From: Eutreptiella sp. 'Long Island Sound 2002'
Taxonomy: Eukaryota; Euglenozoa; Euglenophyceae; Eutreptiales; Eutreptiaceae
DNA length: 64,000 nucleotides
NCBI GenBank assembly: GCA_964036045.1
Contig: OZ038385.1
Span: 16,250,240 to 16,314,239, forward strand
Reading direction: 5' to 3'
The notes under the pieces are model-generated. The model saw only the letters and a list, made by a program, of their open reading frames with translations. It did not search any database and was not told where the DNA came from. Shown here piece by piece: positions 55,310 through 64,000 of the stretch (positions are counted from its first letter, which is position 1; every line of letters begins with the position of its first letter). The translations under genes were made by a program, and so were the position numbers.

Positions 55310-56600
55310 TGCCGAAGGTGCCGTTACCAAAAGGCAATAGCTGGGATGGGCTTGCACGCGGGAAAATGCAAGCCGGGAGGGCCGTGTGTCTAAGTTCAGG
55401 CTGTGTGTAGTGTGTTGCGCACCTTTGGCGTCGGGGCATATGTCCCCTTGCTAGTGGCAGTTTCAGTTCAAGGCCGCCCGGGGGATGTCCTGTCGCTCTG
55501 CCTGTTGGTGCAGTTGAAGCTCCCGCAACGCCTAAGGCATCATGCCTCCAAGCCTTGAGAAGGCGTTGATGAGGCCTTCACCCTCTGGTGTAGGCCAGCC
55601 AGACCTTCTGTGATTCCGACAACATTTGTCGGATGAATTTTGTCCCCATATCGTGTGGTCTTGCCAATCCCATATGCGCCGTGCACATGGATGGCGTTGC
55701 GATGGCCGCCGACCATTGTTCGAGGACCACGGGGTCCCACAACTGGCTTTGCATCTGGGAGCCCTGGGCCCCACATAGGTGCTCACCCATGTGTGGAGGT
55801 GTTGCTGGGCCGGCCGCCACTCATGGGACTGCACTCCACTCATGGGACTGCACTGGGCACTCCCACAGATATTGGGTTGTCTCCGGGCCACCCTGCTGAG
55901 CAAACATCGCGTGCACACCTGCATGTTGTGGTGTTCGGAGCACTGTCATGGTGCGGAGGTTGCGCATCCAATGGGCCACGAGGTGCCGCTATTGGTAAAC
56001 CAATCTAGAGGCACCCTTAGGCCCCGTTTGCAGTTTGGCCCCTACCGGTGCTCATTTTGCACTTGAGCTCCACCTGCTCTTGTAGCTAGTCCTGCACATC
56101 CACTGGGGCCACCTAGCGGTTGTCCCGGAACTTCACCGGAGGCAAGAAAGCGTAGGGGTTGTGTAGCATCCAAGTGAGGTCCTTTGACTTGTGTGGGAGT
56201 GTGTGGGACCTACTTGACCCTCTACTTGCCTTGGGGAGGCACACCGTTGGTCAATAGGCATCGTAAACACCAAGGGTACTCCCTTTCGGCACGTTGTAAG
56301 CTGCGACCACTAGTGAGGTCGTTCTTGGGTTGCTCGCACATCGGGAGCACTACGGCCCACCCCAACGTGGCCATGACATCCTTCATGGCCGTGTAGCCTT
56401 GCTGGTAGACGACCCATTCCTGGGTTGTCTTAGCTTCGCGGCCACTGATGAGTACCGGTGCGGGCTGGCACGGGCTTATTTGGCTTGGGGCCCAGTCCTT
56501 GGGGGCTTGTTGCCAGCAGGGGATCAGCATCTCTAGCAAAGGGCGCAAGATCCCCCGATGCCAATGGAGCCAGTTCCTCATCGCGCTACCTGTGCATCCC
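55310..56600 (-). pseudogene. LINE copy 2, degenerate 3' part
   Basis: Minus-strand fragments align with copy 1: 'QLWDPVVLEQWSAAI' and 'MGTKFIRQMLSESQKVW' correspond to the segment after the zinc finger. Many frame changes are present. It ends at the shared 3' end (55310-55375) followed by a (CACAC/CACCA)n-type tail. The 5' limit near 56600 is approximate; the part above 56200 ('PVLISGREAKTTQEW') may be RNase H-related. Confidence 0.5.
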
Positions 56601-57636
56601 CTGGGTATGCGCGCGCGTAGGTCCTATTTACTGCATATATCAAGACGTCATACCCTAGGGCCAATGCCTAAGAACAGACCAAGGAACAGACAATCTTGAA
56701 GGGAACGCGCTCAGGGCCCGGAGGCTCATGCTCAGAGCAAGCGCTCCCATAGGCAGTGGCACTAAAGAAACCGAGAAAAACAAAGGTGGAACAAAATGTA
56801 GCAGGGTAGCCCTCGACTTATTGAGACCCTAGAAGTTCCCGCACACCTGTACCACCCATCCCACCCGCCACCGGCGAGGCCCCCCACGTCCAGGGGGACC
56901 TGCACAAACTTATTGACCGCCACACCCGCCACACCCCTACTCCCCCCGCATGCTACTCACACCATCCCATCTTGGCCATGCTTGCTGCCCTCGAGAGCAA
57001 GAGCACCGGCCGCAGCGGCCGACAGAAAGTAGCAACCCGACGCAACATGCGAAGGGAAGAACGGGTGACTGTCCAGGGCCCTGTAAAGGAACAACAACCA
57101 GATGGAATGTCACACAAGGGGGCAATCCCCTCGACCCCAGCGCTTGCGCTACGCCGCCGTTGAAGACTCGGTACGGGATTCTCCATGCTGCTAGGCCACA
57201 CACCTGTGTAGGCGGGGAGGGTGGGCAGGGCTGGCATGGGAGGGGGGGTGTGTGGGCAGGGGGAGGGTGGGCTGCGTGGGTGGGGGGGCTGTGTGTGGGG
57301 AGGTGACGGGCCAGGCCCTGTTGGCCGGCTTCTCTAGGGGTTGCTAGCCGGTTCCTAGAGCCTTCGGGGGCTGGTACTAGGGGGGGGAGCAGGGTCCTTG
57401 TGGGTGGAGGTGGGGGAGGGGAACGGGAGCCCCTGTTGGCCGGCTTCTCTTGGGCTCGCTGGCCGGTTACCGGGGCCCATTGGGCTGGTACTAGGCGGGA
57501 GCGGGATCCCTGGGGCTGGTGCTTAGCGCTGGGGTGCCCGTACACCCGACAGGGTTTCGCATCCGGCACCCAGACCGTGGGTAGGGCTGGGAAGTACTAA
57601 GGGTGTGGTGTGGCGTGGCGTGGTGTGGTATGGTGT
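56600..57636. repeat. Repeat-derived stretch without a gene
   Basis: Contains copy 2 of the 125-bp dispersed repeat (57000-57124) and a G-rich direct duplication ('CTGTTGGCCGGCTTCTCT' near 57318 and 57434). No coding region is supported. Confidence 0.6.
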
Positions 57637-57980
57637 GCTGAAGGCGCCGTTACCGATAGGCAATGGCCGGAACGTCTTGCACACGGGAAAATCCAAAATG
57701 GGAGGGCCACGTGTCTGAACACGTGCTGTGTGTAGTGTCTGTGTGTGGTGTGTGGCGCACCTGCAGCAGGGGGCCGCTGCCCCCTCTTGAGCTGGGCGGC
57801 GTCAGTTTAGGGCTGCCCTGGGGACGCCCTGCCGCTCTGCCTGCTGGTGCAGCTGAAGTTTTCGCAGGGCTCATGCCATTGTGCCTCCGGGCCCTGCTCG
57901 GGCCTTGATGAGGCTGGCACGCGCCCTGATGTGAGATAGCCGGACCTTCTGAGATTCATTCAGCACCTGCCGGATGGACA
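57637..57980 (-). pseudogene. LINE copy 3, extreme 3' fragment
   Basis: The minus-strand peptide 'RQVLNESQKVRLSHIRA' matches the end of copies 1 and 2. It is followed by noncoding 3' sequence and the shared 3' end at 57637-57700, then a TG-rich tail. Confidence 0.5.
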
Positions 57981-58030
57981 GTATGGTGTGGTGTGGTGTG
58001 GTGTAGTGTGTGGTGTGGTGTGGTGTGGTG

Positions 58031-61000
58031 TGCCGAAGGCGCTGTTACCAAAAGGCAAAAGGCCGGGATGTCTACCCACGGGTACAGGTAAACGGGCTGG
58101 GCTGTGTGTGTTGTGTGCGCGCTGTGTGTAAGTGTGTTGTGGCATAGCCGGACCAGTGCACTCTCGCACTTGGCCGACACTGCCTTGCCGACGCCTGCGC
58201 GCAGTCACACAGGGTCTCATTTGCCCACTGCACCCTGCGTGCCGCGCTGCACCACCAGTGCCTTCTGTGTGGTGCCGCACCGCTTGGTGCTCTGCACCAC
58301 ACTGCACTGTGTGTGCCCTGCTGCACTGTTGTTGTGGGCAGGGGGCAGTGGGCAGTGTAACGCACTGCCAGGCAGCCTGGGGGCTGTGGGCAGTGGAAAT
58401 CGTGCTTCGCACTGCCGCATTGCCTGAGGGCAGTGGGGAGTGGTACTCCCGCCGCTCACTGCCCCCCTCCCTTGGGGCAGTGGGCCGGGCATCTCATGCA
58501 ATACACTGCCGCCCTGCCTGGGCCAGTGGGCAGTGGTACTCCTGCGACACAATGCGCCACGGCCTGGGGGCAGTGGGCAGTGGACCTCCTGCAACGCACT
58601 GCCTCACTGCCTGGGGGCAGTGGGCAGTGGGACTTTTGCAATGCGCTGCTCCACTGCCTGGGGGCAGGGGGCGGTGGATCTCCTGCAATGCACTGCCTCA
58701 CTGCCCGGGGGCAGTGGGCAGATGAACTCCTGCAATAGACTGCCCCACTGCCTGGGGGCAGTGGGCAGTGGACCTTCCGCAATGCACTGCCTCACTGCCT
58801 GGGAGCAGTGGGCAGTGGAACTCCTGCAATGCACTGCCTCACTGCCTCGGGGCAGTGGGCAGTGGAACTCCTGCTATACACTGCCTCACTGCCTTGGGGG
58901 AGTGGGCAGTGGACCTCCTGCAATACACTACCTCGATGCCCGGGGGCAACGGGCAGCAGACCCCCTGCAATGCACTGCCCCACTGCCTGGGGGCAGTGGG
59001 CAGTGGATCTCCTGCAATGCACTGCCTCACCGCTTGGGGGCAGTGGGCAGTGGAAATCCTGCAATGCACTGCCACACTGCCTGGGGGCAGTGGGCAGTGG
59101 ACCTCCTGCAATGCACTGCCCTACTGCCTGGGGGCGGTGGGCAGTGGACCTCCTGCAATCCACTGCCTCACTGCCTGGGGGCAGTGGGCAGTGCAACTCC
59201 TGCAATACACTGCCCCACTGCCTGGAGGCAGTGGGCAGTGGACCTCCTGCAATCCACTGCCTCACTGCCTGGGGGCAGTGGGCAGTGCAACTCCTGCAAT
59301 GCACTGCCTCACTGCCCGGGGGCAGTGGGCAGTGCAACTCCTACAATACACTGCCCCACTGCCTTGAGGCAGTGGGCAGTGGACCTCCTGCAATACACCG
59401 CCTCATTGCCTGGGGGCAGTGGGCAGTGGACCTCCTGCAATACACTGCCTCACTGCCTGGGGGCAGTGGGCACTGGACCACCTTCAATGCACTGCTCCAC
59501 TGCCTGGGGGCAGTGGGCAGTGGACCTCCTGCAATGCAGTGCCTCACTGCCTGGGGGCAGTGGGCAGTGGAACCCCTGCAATGCACTGCCTCACTGCCTG
59601 GGGGCAGTGGGCAGTGCAACTTCTGCAATGCACTGCCTCACTGCCCTGGGGCAGTGGGCAGTGGAACCCCTGCAATGCACGGCCTCACTGCCTGGGGGCA
59701 GTGGGCAGTGCAACTCACTGCAATGCACTGCCTCACTGCCTGGGGGCAGTGGGCAGTGCAACTCCTGTAATGCACTACCCCACTGCCTGGGGACAGTGGG
59801 CAGTGCAAATTCTGCAATGCACTGCCTCACTGCCTGGGGGCAGTGGACAGTGCAACTCCTGCAATGCACTGCCTCACTGCCTGGGGGCAGTGGGCACTGG
59901 AACTCCTGCAATGCACTACCCCACTGTCTGGGGGCAGTGGACAGTGCAACTCCTGCAATGCACTGCCCTACTGCCTGGGGGCGGTGGGCAGTGGACCTCC
60001 TGCAATGCACTGCCTCACTGCCTGGGGGCAGTGGGCAGTGCAACTCCTGCAATGCACTGCCTCACTGCCCGGGGGCAGTGGGCAGTGCAACTCCTGCAAT
60101 ACACTGCCCCACTGCCTTGAGGCAGTGGGCAGTGGACCTCCTGCAATACAGCGCCTCACTGCCTGGGGGCAGTGGGCAGTGGACCTCCTGCAATACACTG
60201 CCTCACTGCCTGGGGGCAGTGGGCAGTGCAACTCCTGCAATGCACTGCCTCACTGCCCGGGGGCAGTGGGCACTGGACCACCTTCAATGCACTGCTCCAC
60301 TGCCTGGGGGCAGTGGGCAGTGGACCTCCTGCAATGCAGTGCCTCACTGGCTGGGGGCAGTGGGCAGTGGAACCCCTGCAATGCACTGCCTCACTGCCTG
60401 GGGGCAGTGGGCAGTGCAACTTCTGCAATGCACTGCCTCACTGCCCTGGGGCAGTGGGCAGTGGAACCCCTGCAATGCACGGCCTCACTGCCTGGGGGCA
60501 GTGGGCAGTGCAACTCACTGCAATGCACTGCCTCACTGCCTGGGGGCAGTGGGCAGTGCAACTCCTGTAATGCACTACCCCACTGCCTGGGGACAGTGGG
60601 CAGTGCAAATTCTGCAATGCACTGCCTCACTGCCTGGGGGCAGTGGACAGTGCAACTTCTGCAACGCACTGCCCCACTGCCTGGGGGCAGCGGACAGTGC
60701 AACTCCTGCAATGCACTGCCTCACTGCCTGGGGGCAGTGGGCACTGGAACTCCTGCAATGCACTACCCCACTGTCTGGGGGCAGTGGACAGTGCAACTCC
60801 TGCAATGCACTGCCCTACTGCCTGGGGGCGGTGGGCAGTGGACCTCCTGCAATGCACTGCCTCACTGCCTGGGGGCAGTGGGCAGTGCAACTCCTGCAAT
60901 GCACTGCCTCACTGCCCGGGGGCAGTGGGCAGTGCAACTCCTGCAATACACTGCCCCACTGCCTTGAGGCAGTGGGCAGTGGACCTCCTGCAATACAGCG

Positions 61001-62092
61001 CCTCACTGCCTGGGGGCAGTGGGCAGTGGACCTCCTGCAATACACTGCCTCACTGCCTGGGGGCAGTGGACAGTGCAACTCCTGCAATGCACTGCCCTAC
61101 TGCCTGGGGGCGGTGGGCAGTGGACCTCCTGCAATGCACTGCCTCACTGCCTGGGGGCAGTGGGCAGTGGAACCCCTGCAATGCACTGCCTCACTGCCCG
61201 GGGGCAGTGGGCAGTGCAACTCCTGCAATACACTGCCCCACTGCCTTGAGGCAGTGGGCAGTGGACCTCCTGCAATACAGCGCCTCACTGCCTGGGGGCA
61301 GTGGGCAGTGGACCTCCTGCAATACACTGCCTCACTGCCTGGGGGCAGTGGGCAGTGGACCACCTTCAATGCACTGCTCCACTGCCTGGGGGCAGTGGGC
61401 AGTGGACCTCCTGCAACACACTGCCTCACTGCCTTGCCTCACGGCCTGGGGGCAGTGGGCAGTGGACCTCCTTCAATGCACTGCCCTACTGCCTGGGGGC
61501 AGTGGGCAGTGGACCTCCTGCAATGCACTGCCTCACTGCCTGGGGGCAGTGGGCAGTGGAAGCCCTGCAATGCACTGCCTCACTGCCTGGGGGCAGTGGG
61601 CAGTGCAACTTCTGCAATGCACTGCCTCACTGCCCTGGGGCAGAGGGCAGTGGAACCCTTGCAATGCACGGCCTCACTGCCTGGGGGCAGTGGGCAGTGC
61701 AACTCATTGCAATGCACTGCCTCACTGCCTGGGGGCAGTGGGCAGTGCAACTCCTGCAATGCACTACCCCACTGCCTGGGGACAGTGGGCAGTGCAAATT
61801 CTGCAATGCACTGCCTCACTGCCTGGGGGCAGTGGACAGTGCAACTTCTGTAACGCACTGCCCCACTGCCTGGGGGCAGTGGGCAGTGCAACTCCTGCAA
61901 TACACTGACGCACTGCCTGGGGGCAGTGGGCAGTGGAACTCCTGCAATACACTGCCGCACCGCCTGGGGGCAGTGGACAGTGCAACTTCTGCAATGCAAT
62001 GCTTCACTGCCCTGGGGGCAGTGGGCAATGGAAGTTCTGCAATGCACTGCCCCACTGCCTGGGGGCAGTGGGCAGTGGAACCCGTGCAATGC
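58031..62092 (-). mobile_element. Second composite VNTR element, reverse orientation
   Basis: Read on the minus strand: a long 47-bp minisatellite (62092 to about 58330), about 230 bp similar to 42595-42815, then the shared 3' end (58090-58031) and a CACCA-type tail (58030-57985). It has the same order as 42141-43287 but about eighty minisatellite copies instead of nine. Confidence 0.5.
58330..62092. repeat. 47-bp minisatellite array, about 80 copies
   Basis: The unit contains CACTGCCTGGGGGCAGTGGG followed by CAGTGGACCTCCTGCAATG. Half of each unit is the inverse of the other half (CACTGCC/GGCAGTG), so every unit can fold. Blocks of 17 units (about 800 bp, compare 59475 with 60275) and about 23 units (60275 with 61357) are themselves repeated. 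Because 47 is not a multiple of three, one open frame cycles through all three readings, giving spurious ORFs over 1100 codons. Confidence 0.97.
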
Positions 62093-62094
62093 AC

Positions 62095-62340
62095 CAGCAG
62101 TCCCGGCGTTACGGTGTCCATCTTGGGCATTCGGCGAGCCAAGCTGGACGTGCTACACGCCACTGACCACCCATCACAGCAGTCCCGGCGTTACGGTGTC
62201 CTTCCAGGGCATTCGGCGAGCCAAGCAGGATGTGCATCACGCCACGTGACACCGATCACAGTAGTCCAGGCGGTACGGTGTCCTTCTCGGGCATTCGGCG
62301 AGCCAAGCAGGATATTACTACACAACCCACACGTCACAGC
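62095..62340. repeat. 82-bp tandem repeat, three copies
   Basis: Copies begin at 62095, 62177 and 62259 and share 'GGGCATTCGGCGAGCCAAGC'. They separate the minisatellite from the LINE endonuclease segment and may be its 5' leader repeats. Confidence 0.85.
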
Positions 62341-63240
62341 GGTACCAGTGGTCAATTGGCAGGGACAGGATGAGATGTGCTGCCCAGTGTGCTGTTCTCT
62401 GGTCACAGGCTGTTGTCTGGGGCAGGGCTGGGCCTTCCGGTGTGCAGGCGCTTATTTTATCATGTTTCATTATGACCAGCTTTCCCAGCAGGAACAGGCG
62501 GACGCCTTGTTGCCTGCTCATGTATTCCCTGTCACTGGTTTCGGGACACTGCCGGAAACGGATGTAGTGCCAATGGTGCGCGTGTTTGCAGCCGACAGGT
62601 GCACTACCTGTGGAAGGCCTCGCGCAGCTCAGGTCATAGTGGTCGCGGCGCCCCGGCCGGGCTGTCACTCGCCACGGGCCATCTGCACGTGTTTGCCACC
62701 AGGGGCCCAGCCTGTGGACAAGCAGCTGGCTGCGCGTACGTCCCTTCGGGCAGGCATCCAGCTTCTGGAGCACGTAGTACTGGTGTCCTCTCGTTTTTTG
62801 CCGTCCTGTGCTCCAGTATGTGAGCCAGCACCTCCCATGCCGTCTTGGCTGAGGGTGCTTACCCGCCGTCTCGATAGACTAGATGACAGAATGAACGGAA
62901 CGTCCACAGTACACTCAGCGTTCCGTCAAGCAACACTTAATTGTGGCGGGGCAGGGGACCCAGCGGTCCTGGAAGCCGTCACCGTCTTGATATGTGCGTT
63001 GGACCCGGATGTGGTGTGCCTGCAGGAGCTGTGGGATGCTGACCCGCGGGTACAGGTGGCGCTTGCGCCCTTTGTGTTTGTTGCCAGCAGCGAAGCGGGT
63101 CGGGGGCGAGGTATGTGGGTCCTGGTGCATAGACGCCTACAACTCGCTGGTCCCCCGAAAGTCCCGTTTGATTGGAGATCCTGGATGACGGTAGTGTGTG
63201 ATTTTCATGATCAGGAGTCCCTTCTGGTTTTTAATCTACC
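62341..63240 (+). pseudogene. LINE 5' segment: Cys-rich region and AP-type endonuclease, truncated
   Basis: The open frame has a Cys-rich part ('EMCCPVCCSLV', 'DRCTTCGRP') and then the start of an exonuclease-endonuclease-phosphatase domain: 'RQATLNCGG', 'DPDVVCLQELWD' (the catalytic Glu context), 'RGRGMWVLVHRRL' and 'WMTVVCDFHDQESLLVFN'. The frame then runs into poly-C repeats at 63240, so the domain lacks its second half. It is on the opposite strand from the LINE copies at 53-58 kb and may or may not be the same family. The in-frame extension through the minisatellite upstream is accidental. Confidence 0.6.
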
Positions 63241-63244
63241 CCCC

Positions 63245-63983
63245 CCCCCCCTTGCAAAGTCCCCCCCCTTGCAATCTCCCCCCCCCCCCCGGGAGACCGT
63301 CACTTCCATGTTTTTCTAGTTAACATGTATTGTGCTGGTTTGTGTTGCCCATCTGCTTTACGCATGGCCTTGCATTGCTTTCCCAGTACTACAAATCAAG
63401 CACCTGTGTATGTTCTGTGATATTCTCTCTCCAAAGGCATTGTATGGGTGTGTTGTGTTGCCACTTCAGACCCAAGATGTTTTCTCCCGGTGACCATGTA
63501 CGGTACCACTCACGCACACTTGGTGCACATGTGTTGGCCACTATTGTGGGGCCTTCGCCAAATGGGCCGCAGTTTTGCCACATTCGGTACATACGCCCTG
63601 GTGGGATCACTCCGGTGGATCATGAGAGTGCTCAACTGTCAAGGCTAGAGGCTGTGGCGGTTGAATCCCCCAAGTTGCCAGAGTCACCGGATGTTACGCC
63701 CATGTCTCCGCAACCCCAAACACCGGCACAGCCTACACAACCCACTATGGCCTTTGGATCCTCAATAACATTTGTGTTGGATGAAACACATTGGCACCGC
63801 ATCAACGCGAAAGTCGCTTCACACGTGTCCTCTTTGCTTGCGTCAGTGGAGGGTACCACAGTTTGCCTTGAGATACCCTTGCAATCCCCCCCCCCCCCGG
63901 GAGACCGTCACTTGGTGACCGTCTCCCCCCCCCACCCGGGAGACCGTCGCGCGCTACCCCGGGACTTTGCAAGGGGGGCGGGG
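63245..63983. mobile_element. C-rich inverted-repeat element interrupting the LINE
   Basis: CCCCTTGCAAAGTCCCC at about 63248-63265 is inverted as GGGGACTTTGCAAGG-like sequence at 63960-63975. Both ends also carry 'CTTGCAATC', C runs and 'GGGAGACCGTCAC'. The segment sits exactly where the endonuclease ORF stops making sense. No target duplication was identified, and the right end is at the window edge. Confidence 0.45.
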
Positions 63984-64000
63984 GGTACATCTGGACCCGT
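63477..64000 (+). CDS. Partial ORF, small beta-type domain, open at window edge
   Basis: From ATG 63477 the frame has no stop to the end of the window. It begins 'MFSPGDHVRYHSRTLGAH', then 'VLATIVGPSPNGPQF', 'IRPGGITPVDHESAQL' and a proline-rich linker, then 'TFVLDETHWHRINAK', and continues through the C-rich repeats as Pro/Arg. The first 60 residues resemble a small SH3-like barrel. I do not know a function. It sits between the inverted repeats of the element above and could be its cargo. Confidence 0.5.
   Translation, partial: MFSPGDHVRYHSRTLGAHVLATIVGPSPNGPQFCHIRYIRPGGITPVDHESAQLSRLEAVAVESPKLPESPDVTPMSPQPQTPAQPTQPTMAFGSSITFVLDETHWHRINAKVASHVSSLLASVEGTTVCLEIPLQSPPPPGDRHLVTVSPPHPGDRRALPRDFARGAGGTSGP

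Noticed and set aside
58440-61853. 1137-codon ORF with a regular repeated protein
   Set aside because: It is produced by a 47-bp minisatellite without stop codons. The neighbouring frames and minus strand are also open.
61301-63319. Single 672-codon protein joining the minisatellite to the endonuclease
   Set aside because: The minisatellite part is open by chance and the C-terminal proline runs come from C homopolymers. Only 62341-63240 reads as protein.

Overview
The window reads as nuclear DNA of a repeat-rich unicellular eukaryote, most likely a green alga or another alga-like protist. The reasons are spliced coding sequence with GT-AG introns, a nuclear-type tRNA-Cys gene, long satellite and minisatellite arrays, and several classes of eukaryotic transposon. 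I see no bacterial operons, no CRISPR array and no rRNA. Nearly all long open frames in the repeat arrays are by-products of repetition. The species cannot be named from the sequence.

Layout. 1-10738: tandem satellite, unit about 1.15 kb, organised over much of its length as a 2.29-kb dimer. 10.7-13.5 kb: exons of an unrecognised minus-strand gene and a GATA-like half finger. 13.67-15.45 kb and 23.47-24.68 kb: two elements bounded by inverted repeats, each carrying a related minus-strand gene fragment (acidic SUMO-interaction-like stretch plus a CxxCH module). 16.86-17.31 kb: an EsV-1-7-type cysteine-repeat protein. 20.0-22.6 kb: a DNA-transposon-like element with terminal inverted repeats and a TTA target duplication, carrying a C2H2 plus double-chromodomain gene. 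25.25-33.77 kb: another element with inverted ends. Its exon-like ORF is split by a complete 7.5-kb retroelement (25722-33241) with identical 466-bp terminal repeats, a zinc-knuckle ORF1, two middle ORFs, and a 1178-residue protein joining an N-terminal GIY-YIG nuclease, a CxC motif and a reverse transcriptase. This is the architecture of N-terminal-endonuclease Penelope-like elements, with an unusual active site (DN in place of DD).

35-51 kb: the main host gene region. Phase-consistent exons on the plus strand encode an EGLN/PhyA-type prolyl 4-hydroxylase (36166-45275). The same strand and reading phase continue into a GT60-type hydroxyproline GlcNAc-transferase (45698-about 50845). In Dictyostelium and Toxoplasma these two activities act in succession on Skp1 as separate enzymes. 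Here they look like one bifunctional gene. One intron holds a composite VNTR retroelement and another holds the tRNA-Cys gene.

53.5-64 kb: several 5'-truncated minus-strand LINE copies (RNase H, zinc finger) sharing a 3' end with the VNTR element at 42 kb. Then come a 3.75-kb array of a 47-bp minisatellite, the 5' endonuclease part of a plus-strand LINE, and a C-rich inverted-repeat element with an ORF that runs off the window.
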